A DNA stretch of 27,477 bases from an uncultured Eubacterium sp. (GCA_910586445.1 CAJUHV010000053.1:1-27477), one strand, 5' to 3'. Positions 8,081 to 16,274 are shown, numbered from the stretch's first letter. Notes: generated by a model not told the origin, from the letters alone. Made by a program: numbers and translations.

Positions 8081-9574
8081 ATGAGGCTAGAGTTTGAATA
8101 TGGGCATGGGATGATGGCTGCGACACTGCCGGAATCTACAGATGTGTTTATTCCGGGAGAGACGGTAAAAGACCCGGAATGCCTGCCGCAGGACTGGGAC
8201 AGTCTGTATGAGGCGACGCTTCACAGTATTCGCAATCCAATCGGCATGCCGCCGCTCTCAGAGATTGCAAAGGCAGGAGACCGGACTGTGATTGTCATTC
8301 CTGATATTGTGAAAGGAGGCAGTCAGCCGACCTCGCACCGCAGGGTCGCAATCCGGGCGTGTCTGGACGAGCTGTACCGGGCGGGTGTACAGAAAAAAGA
8401 CGTACTGCTGTTATTTTCAAACGGCCTGCACCCGCGTGCCACGATACCGGAGATGCGTACGATTTTAGGCGATGAGCTGTTTGGTGAGTTTTATCCGGGC
8501 GGGCAGATTACCAGCCATGACAGTGAGGATTATGAGCATCTGCAGGATTTGGGATATACATCTGACGGCGATCATGTCATTATGAATAAATATGTCTATG
8601 AGGCGGATGTGGCAGTCCTGATCGGCCATACACAGGGCAATCCATACGGCGGTTATTCCGGCGGTTATAAGCACTGTGCAACCGGTATCAGCCACTGGCG
8701 CAGCATTGCCGCGCATCATGTGCCGGATGTCATGCATAAGCCGGATTTTGTGCCGGTGTCCACAGGCAGCGTGATGAGGGGAAAATTTGACCGTCAGGGA
8801 ATGCTTATGGAAGAGAAGATGGGCAAGAAGTTTTTCTGCTGTGACGCAGTGCTGGATACACGTTCCAGACAGATTGAGATCAATTCCGGCTATGCGGCTA
8901 AAATGCAGCCGGTCAGCTGGAAAACGGCGGATAAAAGGACATATGTGCATTGGGCAGAGAAAAAATATGATATCGTAATCTTTGGCATGCCTACGAACTT
9001 TCATTATGGCGACGGCATGGGGACAAACCCGATACAGATGATGCAGGCGCTTTCTGCACAGGTCATCCGGCATAAGCGTGTATTGAGCGACCACTGTGTA
9101 TTTATTGTGCCGAGTATCTGTGACGGATGGTTCCATGAGGAGAGATGGCCGTATCTGAGGGAATTGTATGAAATGTTCCAGCATGACTCGATGAACATAC
9201 TGCCGGATATGAACCGCTATGGCGAGTATTTTGCGACAAATGCAGAATATATACGCAGGTACCGGTTTGCAAATGCATTTCATCCATTCCACGGATTTTC
9301 CATGATGAGCTGCGGGCACCTGGCAGAAGAGCATACGAGCGCGATTTATATCGTAGGTGCACGCGAGCCGGGAATTGCAAGGGGAATGGGATTAAAAACA
9401 AGAGCCACCATAGAAGAAGCGCTGGCGGATGCAATGAAAAAATATACGGGGCCGCAGCCGAATATTCTGGCACTTCCGAGGACATTTACAACGGCAGCAG
9501 TGCATCTGTGTATGAAAGATCCTGCGCAAAACAGCCATACAAGAGATGGACATGGGCATCCATGCTGCGGATAA
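8081..9574 (+). CDS. LarA-like nickel-dependent hydroxyacid racemase/epimerase homologue (DUF2088)
   Basis: A 497-residue homologue of the lactate racemase LarA superfamily, whose members use the nickel-pincer cofactor NPN to racemise or epimerise 2-hydroxyacids. Residues matching the catalytic set are His117 (SNGLHPR), His183 (IGHTQG), Lys197 in GGYSGGYKH, the expected attachment lysine, and His213, 16 residues later, as the nickel-ligand candidate. The N-terminal DxTRP signature of LarA is replaced by PDIVKGGSQPTSHRR (74-88). The protein is longer than LarA and ends in a His/Cys-rich tail (GHGHPCCG). The cofactor genes larB, larC and larE are not in the window. It is the third gene of the operon; the substrate is unknown and lactate is not implied. 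Confidence 0.8.
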   Translation: MRLEFEYGHGMMAATLPESTDVFIPGETVKDPECLPQDWDSLYEATLHSIRNPIGMPPLSEIAKAGDRTVIVIPDIVKGGSQPTSHRRVAIRACLDELYRAGVQKKDVLLLFSNGLHPRATIPEMRTILGDELFGEFYPGGQITSHDSEDYEHLQDLGYTSDGDHVIMNKYVYEADVAVLIGHTQGNPYGGYSGGYKHCATGISHWRSIAAHHVPDVMHKPDFVPVSTGSVMRGKFDRQGMLMEEKMGKKFFCCDAVLDTRSRQIEINSGYAAKMQPVSWKTADKRTYVHWAEKKYDIVIFGMPTNFHYGDGMGTNPIQMMQALSAQVIRHKRVLSDHCVFIVPSICDGWFHEERWPYLRELYEMFQHDSMNILPDMNRYGEYFATNAEYIRRYRFANAFHPFHGFSMMSCGHLAEEHTSAIYIVGAREPGIARGMGLKTRATIEEALADAMKKYTGPQPNILALPRTFTTAAVHLCMKDPAQNSHTRDGHGHPCCG

Positions 9575-9613
9575 TCAGGGATGACATGGGCATCCATGCT
9601 GCGGATCATCAGG
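9549..9613 (+). repeat. Direct duplication over the larA-homologue stop codon
   Basis: A perfect 24-bp block (9549-9572 and 9583-9606, period 34) is duplicated, with further similarity on both sides (ATCAGG). The first copy encodes the end of the protein (GHGHPCCG, stop); the second is downstream and in another frame. Confidence 0.75.
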
Positions 9614-9709
9614 CATGTACGATGTCCGGCCTCTTTTGCGAAAGGTATAAAGCCGGCTGAGATGTTTTGCCGGACAGCTTATAAGGCCAGTGAAAAAGGA
9701 AGGTGCTAT

Positions 9710-10486
9710 ATGGGTGAGAAGAAAAAGAAGACTAAAATAAATGATAAAATATGGCTGCTGATTTCGTTTTGTACAGCTATGCTGGTATGGTGGCTGCTGT
9801 CAATTGGAGAGACTTCTGGCAGAAGCTTTCCATTTGCGGATAAAGTAGTGCCTGCGGTCGGCACGATGATCGAAAGAGGCGCTTTCTGGAAAGATATCCG
9901 CAGCAGCCTGTTATGTGTAGCGGCAGGATTCGGGCTTGGGTTTGCCACATCCTTACCGATTGCATTTTTGATGGCGTGGTATCAGCCGGTACAAAAGATT
10001 ATTGAACCGTGGATTAATTTTATCCGTAATATCCCTGCGCTGGGATATGCACCGCTGTTGGTTCTGATGTTCGGCGTGGGCCAGAAGCCGGCGGTTATCC
10101 TGATCTGGATCTGTACCTTTATGACGATGAGCATTACGATCTATCAGGGCATTAAAAATATTGACGTGACATTGATCAAAGCAGCAAGGGTGCTTGGTGC
10201 AAATGATTTTGATATTTTTATGAAAATTATCTGCCCGGCTACGGTGCCGTTTATTATAACAGCAGTCCGGTTAGGATTAGGCGCAGCGCTTACGACGCTA
10301 TTGGCAGCAGAATCCACCGGGGCACAGAACGGTATCGGCATGCGTATCCGTTCTCTGTCTAACTCCTTTGAGTCAGCGCCGATGCTGATGTACATTATAC
10401 TGCTGGGCATAATAGGACTGATTCTGGTAAAAATTGTTGATATTATTGAAAGGAAGTTAACAGGATGGCAGGAGACGATAAGCTGA
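9710..10486 (+). CDS. SsuC/TauC-type ABC transporter permease
   Basis: An inner-membrane permease of the nitrate/sulfonate/taurine importer family, 258 residues with six predicted membrane segments (near 17-34, 65-90, 105-130, 135-155, 190-215, 225-247). The binding-protein-dependent permease motif is visible as KAARVLGANDFDIFMKIICPA. The start at 9710 is supported by AAGGAAGG 7 bases upstream. An open frame extends back to 9581, but it runs through the duplicated larA tail and lacks a ribosome site. It overlaps the ATPase gene by 22 bp. A possible CCGGC/GCCGG hairpin (about 9631-9656) lies just upstream and might tune expression. Confidence 0.87.
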   Translation: MGEKKKKTKINDKIWLLISFCTAMLVWWLLSIGETSGRSFPFADKVVPAVGTMIERGAFWKDIRSSLLCVAAGFGLGFATSLPIAFLMAWYQPVQKIIEPWINFIRNIPALGYAPLLVLMFGVGQKPAVILIWICTFMTMSITIYQGIKNIDVTLIKAARVLGANDFDIFMKIICPATVPFIITAVRLGLGAALTTLLAAESTGAQNGIGMRIRSLSNSFESAPMLMYIILLGIIGLILVKIVDIIERKLTGWQETIS

Positions 10487-11256
10487 TCAAGTTAAAAATA
10501 GACAATGTATATAAGGAATATCTGGGGCGGGGCGGTAAGACCGTGGCATTAAATGGTGTCAATCTGGATATTATGGAAAATGAATTTATCTGCGTCGTCG
10601 GCCCTTCCGGCTGTGGAAAATCTACGCTGCTGAATATTATTGCAGGACTGTTAGAGCCGACCAGCGGAGCAGTATATCTGGACGGAAAGCAGATTGAAGG
10701 CACAGGTGTGGAGCGGGGCGTAGTATTTCAGCAGTACGCATTGTTTCCATGGAGGACGGTACTGAAAAATGTAATGTTCGGCCTTGAGATGAAAAAAACG
10801 CCAAAGGAAGAAGCGGTAAAGATCGCACGAAAATATATTGAGGCAGTCGGATTAAAGGGATTTGAAAATTCTTATCCAAAAGAGCTGTCCGGAGGCATGA
10901 AGCAGCGTGTTGCGATTGCACGTGCCTACGCGGCAAATCCGGAAGTGCTGCTGCTTGATGAGCCGTTTGGTGCGCTGGATGCGCAGACGCGTGTGCAGCT
11001 GCAGACAGAGCTTTTAAATACTTGGGATCAGGAAAAAAAGACGTGCTTTTTCATTACGCATGATGTAGACGAAGCGATTATTTTAGCGCAGCGTGTAATT
11101 ATTATGAGTGCGCGCCCGGGGCGCATTAAGCGGATTGTGGACATCGATATTTCTTATCCAAGGACGCAGGAGACAAAGTCAGACCCACATTTTTTGGAGC
11201 TGAAGGCAGAGATCTGGAATGAAGTATATCAGGAATTTTTAGAAGTAAGAAAGTAA
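10465..11256 (+). CDS. SsuB/TauB-type ABC transporter ATP-binding protein
   Basis: A 263-residue importer ATPase. Visible motifs are Walker A GPSGCGKS (46-53), Q-loop VFQQYALFPW near 89, signature LSGGM (141-145), Walker B LLLDEPFG (162-169) and the switch His in THD. The LFPW element is typical of the nitrate/sulfonate/taurine subfamily. The start has AAAGGAAG 8 bases upstream and overlaps the permease gene. It is the fifth gene of the operon and powers uptake through the preceding permease. Confidence 0.88.
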   Translation: MAGDDKLIKLKIDNVYKEYLGRGGKTVALNGVNLDIMENEFICVVGPSGCGKSTLLNIIAGLLEPTSGAVYLDGKQIEGTGVERGVVFQQYALFPWRTVLKNVMFGLEMKKTPKEEAVKIARKYIEAVGLKGFENSYPKELSGGMKQRVAIARAYAANPEVLLLDEPFGALDAQTRVQLQTELLNTWDQEKKTCFFITHDVDEAIILAQRVIIMSARPGRIKRIVDIDISYPRTQETKSDPHFLELKAEIWNEVYQEFLEVRK

Positions 11257-11345
11257 TGGGCGGGCTTAGCTGCGAGGCAGATCATATAGTAAGAAAATAT
11301 CAGGCTGAGTAGTTAAAATATATTATTTTAAGGAGGAAAACTTAT

Positions 11346-12473
11346 ATGAAAATGAAGAAATTAAGCGCGCTGATTTTAGCAGCTGTGATGGCATTTACAA
11401 TGGCAGCCTGCGGCAGCAACGATGATTCATCCGCGGGAAAAGATGATGGGGAATCAAAGACAACAGAGGATTCATCCGGCGGTGAAGCAGATGCCTCTGG
11501 CAGCGAAGACGATTCCGGTGCAGCAGATGCCTCTTCGGATGCAGATGAACCGGATGACTCCGGCAGTAACATGCTGGAGCTGAATGTGGCTTATATGCCA
11601 AACTATGCTTCGCTCTGGTCTGTATTAACAGGCATGGATCAGGGATATTTTGAAGAAGAAGGTTTAAGCATTAAGCTCTGGGAGTTTGCAGACGGCCCTT
11701 CTGAGATTGCTGCAATGGAAGGCGGCAGCATAGATCTGGCATATATCGGGCATGGTGCACACAGGCTGTGTATCAATGGACAGGCTGCGATCTTTGCTCC
11801 AAGCTCTGTACACAGTACGGATAAGATCATTATGCTGTCATCCCACGGCATGGAAAAAATCGAAGATATAAAGGGTAAAAAAGTTGCTTACAGTGCAGGG
11901 TCTTCTTCTGAGACAGCATTAAACAGTGCACTGGCAGCAGCGGGCCTGACTATGGATGATATAGAAGCATATGAAATGGATGCAACGAATATGGTCGCTG
12001 CAATGAATTCCGGTTCTGTAGATGCCTGCACAGCCTGGAATCCATATAGCAATCAGATTCTGGAAAACAATAAGGATGACGCAATAGAACTTGAATTTTC
12101 AACGGATGCCGTAAACCTGTCCAGCTGGATCTGTACACCGGATTATGCAAAAGAAAACAAAGAGGTGCTTGTCCGTTTCAGCCGTGCCCTGTATAAGGCT
12201 ATGCAGTATGCTTCACAGGAAGATAACTGGGATTATGCAGTAGGATTGTATGCAAAACAGTGTGCAAAAGACAAAGAGGCATGTCTGGTGGAAACCGGTG
12301 ATGCAACATGGTTTAGTTCAGATGATGTGAAAAACGGCATTGCAGACAACACAATGCAGGATTATTATACAAAGCAGCAGAAGATGTTTATAGAGAGCGG
12401 AGATGTAGAAGGGGAAGTGCCTTTAGAAGACTATATCCTGTTTGATGTGATGGAAGAAGCATTAGGCAGCTGA
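11346..12473 (+). CDS. SsuA/TauA-type substrate-binding lipoprotein
   Basis: The extracellular binding protein of the importer, 375 residues. It has a lipoprotein signal (MKMKK, hydrophobic core, TMAAC with Cys22 as lipidation site). A Ser/Asp/Glu-rich linker (about 23-72) tethers it to the membrane. The periplasmic-binding-like core follows (LNVAYMPNYASLW; MDQGYFEEEGLSIKLWEFADG; IKGKKVAYSAGSSSETALNSAL; SGSVDACTAWNPY), which matches the NMT1/SsuA pattern for sulfonates, nitrate or thiamine precursors. Ligand identity is unknown. TAAGGAGG precedes the ATG. It is the last gene of the operon, followed by a terminator at 12581. Confidence 0.87.
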   Translation: MKMKKLSALILAAVMAFTMAACGSNDDSSAGKDDGESKTTEDSSGGEADASGSEDDSGAADASSDADEPDDSGSNMLELNVAYMPNYASLWSVLTGMDQGYFEEEGLSIKLWEFADGPSEIAAMEGGSIDLAYIGHGAHRLCINGQAAIFAPSSVHSTDKIIMLSSHGMEKIEDIKGKKVAYSAGSSSETALNSALAAAGLTMDDIEAYEMDATNMVAAMNSGSVDACTAWNPYSNQILENNKDDAIELEFSTDAVNLSSWICTPDYAKENKEVLVRFSRALYKAMQYASQEDNWDYAVGLYAKQCAKDKEACLVETGDATWFSSDDVKNGIADNTMQDYYTKQQKMFIESGDVEGEVPLEDYILFDVMEEALGS

Positions 12474-12580
12474 GCTTTCATGGATGAAAATGCAGGAAAA
12501 CATACATGTTAGCAGATTTGTGGGAATGAAAGTATTTCAATGATCTTGGTATAGGTGTATGATTCTGTATAGAAGATAGG

Positions 12581-12624
12581 CCTTGTGGAGCAGATATGCT
12601 GTCTGCTTTGCAAGGTTTATTTTT
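12581..12624 (+). terminator. Terminator after the Ssu-type operon
   Basis: The stem is CCTTG...AGCAGA / TCTGCT...CAAGG, followed by TTTATTTTT. It lies about 108 bp after the binding-protein stop. The stretch 12474-12580 contains nothing else recognisable. Confidence 0.75.
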
Positions 12625-12705
12625 CGATAGAGGAAAGGCGTATAAGACGCCGGATGGAGAATGGGGATCAATTTATTGGGAAATACTGGAATATCACGAA
12701 AAATA

Positions 12706-12714
12706 TGTTATACT
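12706..12714 (+). promoter_or_regulatory. Extended -10 promoter for the amino-sugar genes
   Basis: TGTTATACT is an extended -10 (hexamer TATACT at 12709-12714); the -35 region is weak. It is the best promoter candidate for the nagB-like gene at 12969. The transcript would run through the MITE remnant at 12733-12829. Confidence 0.45.
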
Positions 12715-12732
12715 ATTTGCAGTGAAACAGCC

Positions 12733-12829
12733 AGATTCCTCATTCGGGTTAAATCTCCAATAAACAGTGACGCATATCATGCTCTGTGGGTAAAGCTGGC
12801 AGAAAGCAATTTTTCAAACACGCTTTAGG
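12733..12829 (+). mobile_element. Remnant of the fold-back MITE (right half, nagA-like subtype)
   Basis: It matches the right half of the copy inside nagA (CTCATTCGGGTxAAATCTCC, then GTGACGCAT, then CAGAAAGCA) and ends in the TIR TTTTTCAAACACGCTTTAG. About 15 extra bases interrupt the arm near 12775-12800. The left half is absent. The rest of the gap up to 12968 shows no gene. Confidence 0.7.
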
Positions 12830-12968
12830 ATTTTATTCATAGCAGATAAACAAATTTGAAAAGTTCACTGTAGTACCAGCCGGTATTGGATGTAGTCTGC
12901 AATTTAGAAATAAAAAATAAACCGGCCTTTGTGCGGGTGAATAGAATTTAGAAAGGGAAGTGGCAGGT

Positions 12969-13796
12969 ATGAAACATGATTATTATTACTATCAGAAAGA
13001 GCAGTTTTTGGCAGCGCCGAAGATTCCAGTGGAGGTAATGGCAGATGCAGATACCGTTTTTCGGGCAATTGCAGAAGAGATGGCAGGCCAGATCAAGCGC
13101 AGCAATGCACGGGGCGAGCAGACTGTTATGATCTGTCCGGTAGGCCCGGTGGGGCAGTATCCGTATTTTGTAGATTTGGTAAATGCAGAAGAAATCAGCC
13201 TTAACAATGTGTGGTTTATCAATATGGACGAGTACCTTACAGATGAAAAAGAATGGATCGCAGAGGACGACCCGCTGAGTTTCCGCGGATTTATGGACAG
13301 AACCGTATATTCCAAAATCAAGCCCGAATTATTAATGCCGCCAAAGCAGCGCGTATTTCCAGATCCGCACAGGCCGGAAGAGGTCGGAGAGTTGATTGAC
13401 CGGCTGGGAGGCGTAGAAATCTGTTTTGGCGGAATCGGGATCAACGGTCATCTGGCATTTAACGAGGCACAGGATGAGCTGACTGTCGATGAATTTTTAA
13501 ATCTGCACACAAGAGTGTTGGAAATCAGCAGGGAGACCCGGACTGCAAATGCAATCGGCAGCCTGCATGGGGCGATTGACGATATGCCGCGTTTTTGCGT
13601 TACAATCGGCATGCATGAGATCTTCCATGCAAAAAAAGTGCGGCTGGCCTGCTTTAGAGACTGGCACCGCAGTGTAGTGCGCCATGCAGCTTATGGTGAG
13701 GTGTCTGCGCATTTTCCGGCTGCGATTATGCAAAAGCATGCGGATGTACTGCTGCGTATGACGGAGTCTGTAGCCAAGCTGCCGGATGAAGACTAA
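12969..13796 (+). CDS. Glucosamine-6-phosphate deaminase/isomerase family protein, divergent
   Basis: A 275-residue NagB/6-phosphogluconolactonase-family protein. The family core is seen as FINMDEY (Asp87) and FGGIGINGHLAFNEA (153-167) with His161 and Glu166. Two positions differ from classical NagB: the Asp of the GxDGH motif is Asn159, and the sugar-phosphate loop G(S/T)xTP reads PVGQYP. The activity is therefore less certain than the family. The adjacent nagA suggests handling of GlcN6P or a related amino-sugar phosphate. The start at 12969 is preferred over the GTG at 12960 because GAAAGGGA lies too close to the latter. The nagA-like gene follows after 22 bp. Confidence 0.75.
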   Translation: MKHDYYYYQKEQFLAAPKIPVEVMADADTVFRAIAEEMAGQIKRSNARGEQTVMICPVGPVGQYPYFVDLVNAEEISLNNVWFINMDEYLTDEKEWIAEDDPLSFRGFMDRTVYSKIKPELLMPPKQRVFPDPHRPEEVGELIDRLGGVEICFGGIGINGHLAFNEAQDELTVDEFLNLHTRVLEISRETRTANAIGSLHGAIDDMPRFCVTIGMHEIFHAKKVRLACFRDWHRSVVRHAAYGEVSAHFPAAIMQKHADVLLRMTESVAKLPDED

Positions 13797-13818
13797 AGAA
13801 TGCGTAGGGGGTGCGGCA

Positions 13819-15156
13819 ATGAAAGAGATTTATATAATAAACGGTGAGATCTATAGAGACCACTGTTTTCAAAAGGGAATACTGTATATCCATGACGGAA
13901 AGATACAGTACGTGGCAGACGACGAAGCAGGTGCTGGAGCGTGTCTTAAAAATCATTCCTGCCAACTGCACGCCCCGCTTTGCGGTATGTTTGGCCCTCA
14001 TTCGGTCAACGTAGCCCACTACGACTCCTTCATTCGGGTCAAATCTCCCACAAATTGTGACGCACATTTGACAGAAAGCATTTTTAAGACATGCTCTAGT
14101 CTGACAGAAACGCAAGATCATGTTCAAATCGTAGATGCCGCAGGCTGTAAGGTTGTGCCGGGATTTTTGGATATCCATACGCATGGTGCAGTCGGAGTCG
14201 ATATCAACGATGCTTCGGCGGATGATCTGGAAAAAATAGGCATGTTTTTTGCACAGCACGGCACGACATCTTTTCTGGCATCTGTACTGACCGATACGAA
14301 GGAACAGACCAGCTGGTGCATACAGCAGTATTTAGACTATCTGGGCAGGCCGAGAAAGGGTGCGCAGCTTTTGGGCATACATCTGGAAGGGCCGTTTCTG
14401 GCTTCTGCTTACAAAGGGGCAATGCCCGAAGCTTTGTTATGCGCAGGTGATGCAGGGCTTGTCGAACAATACCAGAAGCTGGCAGAAGGCGGTATCCGCT
14501 ATATGACCGTTTCGCCAGAAGCAGAAGGCGTGCTGGAAATGATTCCAAAGATGAAGGAGCTTGGCATTACAGTGGCAATGGGACATTCCGGTGCAGATTA
14601 TGATACTGCCATGCGTGCTGTAGAGCTGGGTGTGCGCGCCGTGACGCATACAGGAAATGCCATGCGGCTGCTGCACCAGCATGAGCCGGCGGTCTTTGGT
14701 GCAGCGCTGGAGTCTGAGGCGTATTGTGAGATGATCTGCGACGGCAGGCATCTGCATCCGGGCACGGTACGCCTGATTATGAAAACAAAAGGCATGAACC
14801 GGGTAGTGGCAGTTACGGATTCCATTATGGCAGCGGGACTGGCGGATGGAAATTATCATCTGGGAGTCAATCAGGTCGTGGTAGAGGATGGGGATGCCAG
14901 GCTGGCAGATACCGGAGTCAGGGCAGGCAGCACGCTTTTGATGGATCAGGCGCTGCGCAACCTGATTGCTTTTACCGGACGTCCATTGGAGGAGGTGCTT
15001 GTGCTGCTGACCGAAAATCCGGCCAGGCTGATCGGAGTTTTTGACCGCAAAGGCTCGATTGCAGCAGGCAAGGACGCGGATCTGGTACTATTGGATCAGA
15101 ATAATCAGATTGTTTCGGTGATGGTCGGCGGGGAGCTTTGTGTTTCGGTTATATAA
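13819..15156 (+). CDS. nagA: N-acetylglucosamine-6-phosphate deacetylase with an in-frame MITE insertion
   Basis: An amidohydrolase removing acetate from GlcNAc-6-phosphate, 445 residues, against about 380-390 for the family. Metal and active-site motifs are present: DIHTHG (118-123), HLEGPF, GHSGA, THTGNAM and the catalytic Asp in VTDSIMAAG. The extra length is residues 40-93, encoded by a complete 166-bp fold-back element (13934-14099) whose frame has no stop. Removing it rejoins DEAGA to SLTETQDHVQIVDAAG, matching the normal N-terminal beta domain. The start at 13819 has TAGGGGG upstream. Whether the enlarged enzyme folds is unknown; the downstream catalytic part is intact. Confidence 0.85.
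   Translation: MKEIYIINGEIYRDHCFQKGILYIHDGKIQYVADDEAGAGACLKNHSCQLHAPLCGMFGPHSVNVAHYDSFIRVKSPTNCDAHLTESIFKTCSSLTETQDHVQIVDAAGCKVVPGFLDIHTHGAVGVDINDASADDLEKIGMFFAQHGTTSFLASVLTDTKEQTSWCIQQYLDYLGRPRKGAQLLGIHLEGPFLASAYKGAMPEALLCAGDAGLVEQYQKLAEGGIRYMTVSPEAEGVLEMIPKMKELGITVAMGHSGADYDTAMRAVELGVRAVTHTGNAMRLLHQHEPAVFGAALESEAYCEMICDGRHLHPGTVRLIMKTKGMNRVVAVTDSIMAAGLADGNYHLGVNQVVVEDGDARLADTGVRAGSTLLMDQALRNLIAFTGRPLEEVLVLLTENPARLIGVFDRKGSIAAGKDADLVLLDQNNQIVSVMVGGELCVSVI
13934..14099 (+). mobile_element. Full 166-bp fold-back MITE inside nagA
   Basis: The left end CTGGAGCGTGTCTTAAAAAT pairs with the right end ATTTTTAAGACATGCTCTAG. Length is exactly that of the copy at 21111-21276, in the same orientation. 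Excision to a single CTAG (net 162 bp, 54 codons) restores an uninterrupted nagA sequence, consistent with a TA target duplicated within CTAG. Both ends carry the same change relative to the other copies (TCTTAAAAAT against TTTGAAAAAT). Confidence 0.88.
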
Positions 15157-15191
15157 AAACATATAGAATCATATAGAAAAGAGGAATAAGT

Positions 15192-16079
15192 ATGTCATTG
15201 TATGAAGTAAGCAGCGAACAGATTTCCATACAGGTAGACAGTATGGGAGCAGAATTAAAATCTTTGATAAAAAAGGATACAGGCACGGAATATATGTGGG
15301 AAGGTGATCCGCAGTATTGGAAACGCACCTCACCGGTTTTGTTTCCGTTTGTCGGCAGCTTGTCAAACGGCGTATATTCGATCGGGGATAAGAGCTATCC
15401 GATGGGACAGCATGGGTTTGCCAGGGATATGGAGTTCCAGCTGAAGAGCCAGCGTGAACAGGAGATCTGGTTTGAACTGAAATCAAATGCACAGACGCTT
15501 GAAAAGTATCCTTATGCATTTGTACTGGAAATCGGATATGAGCTTTTAGGAAACAGCGTAAAAGTAAAATGGAAGGTGACAAACCCTTCGGATGGCACGA
15601 TGTATTTTTCGATCGGAGGGCACCCGGCATTTCGCTGTCCGATTGTGCAGGGTGAGAATCAGGAAGATTATAAAATCTGGCTGGATGCCAAAGAACAGTC
15701 GGGAAAGAAAGAAGTATTATCCGGCGTTATAAAAGAAGGGCTTATGAGCAATGAGCTGTCTGTGTACAAGCTGGAAGACGGATGCATCGGGATTACAGAG
15801 CATTTATTTGATGGAGATGCACTGGTGATTGAGCATCATCAGGTACAGAATGTGGCATTGGTAAGGCCGGACGGCAGCCGTTATCTGACCGTCAGCTTTG
15901 AGGCGCCGCTTTTTGGAATCTGGTCGCCGCCTGGAAAAAAGGCTCCGTTTATCTGTATAGAGCCTTGGTACGGCAGATGCGATAAGCTGGATTTTGCAGG
16001 CACCCTGGAAGATCGAGAGTGGGGCCAGTGCCTGGAGGCAGGAAAGAGCTTTGAGGCTTCATATGAGATCCAGGTATGA
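15192..16079 (+). CDS. Aldose 1-epimerase family protein (LacX-like)
   Basis: A 295-residue galactose-mutarotase-fold protein of the LacX-like subgroup. Recognisable segments are TEYMWEGDPQYWKRTSPVLFPFVG near 31-54, the His-containing QHGFARDMEF (74-83), SIGGHPAFRCP (about 139-149) and the C-terminal CIEPWYGRCD (about 255-264) with the catalytic-type Glu. It probably interconverts sugar anomers or binds a sugar derivative. It follows nagA by 35 bp with GAGGAAT as ribosome site, so it likely belongs to the same transcript. Its stop codon starts a 26-bp tandem repeat. Confidence 0.83.
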   Translation: MSLYEVSSEQISIQVDSMGAELKSLIKKDTGTEYMWEGDPQYWKRTSPVLFPFVGSLSNGVYSIGDKSYPMGQHGFARDMEFQLKSQREQEIWFELKSNAQTLEKYPYAFVLEIGYELLGNSVKVKWKVTNPSDGTMYFSIGGHPAFRCPIVQGENQEDYKIWLDAKEQSGKKEVLSGVIKEGLMSNELSVYKLEDGCIGITEHLFDGDALVIEHHQVQNVALVRPDGSRYLTVSFEAPLFGIWSPPGKKAPFICIEPWYGRCDKLDFAGTLEDREWGQCLEAGKSFEASYEIQV

Positions 16080-16222
16080 GATTCAAACATAAGATTTAAG
16101 TATGAGATTCAAACATAAGATTTAAGCATGAGATTCAAATATAAGATCTAAGCATGAGATTCAAATATAAGATCTAAACATGAGATTCAAATATAAGATC
16201 TAATTGTGAGATTCAAATATGA
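16075..16222 (+). repeat. 26-bp tandem repeat, about 5.7 units
   Basis: Units with consensus (T/C)ATGAGATTCAAA(C/T)ATAAG followed by ATTTAAG or ATCTAAG start at 16075, 16101, 16127, 16153, 16179 and 16205 (partial). The first unit overlaps the epimerase stop codon and resembles the gene end (ATATGAGATCCAGGTATGAG). Units drift gradually left to right. Confidence 0.9.
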
Positions 16223-16274
16223 GTGTGAATATAAGCGTTTGCATACATGCATGGAAAGGTTATGGGGTTAACGC

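Noticed and set aside
8465..9334. Long minus-strand frame (289 codons) opposite the larA homologue
   Set aside because: It is a shadow of a well-supported gene, rich in His/Cys/Ile as expected from antisense reading, with no ribosome site or family motif.
9581..9709. N-terminal extension of the SsuC-like permease by about 43 residues
   Set aside because: It begins in the duplicated tail of the larA homologue and lacks a ribosome site; AAGGAAGG fits 9710.
12475..12580. Small gene after the SsuA-like gene
   Set aside because: No frame with a ribosome site and protein-like composition was found before the terminator.
12840..12968. Riboswitch or GntR operator before the nagB-like gene
   Set aside because: Only a weak TACC-N4-GGTA palindrome is seen and no known aptamer pattern was recognised.
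13726..14259. Minus-strand open frame through nagA and the MITE
   Set aside because: It is antisense to a clear gene; its similarity to the frame at 21148 comes only from the shared repeat.
16075..16222. CRISPR-like array
   Set aside because: Units are contiguous with no unique spacers, so it is a plain tandem repeat.
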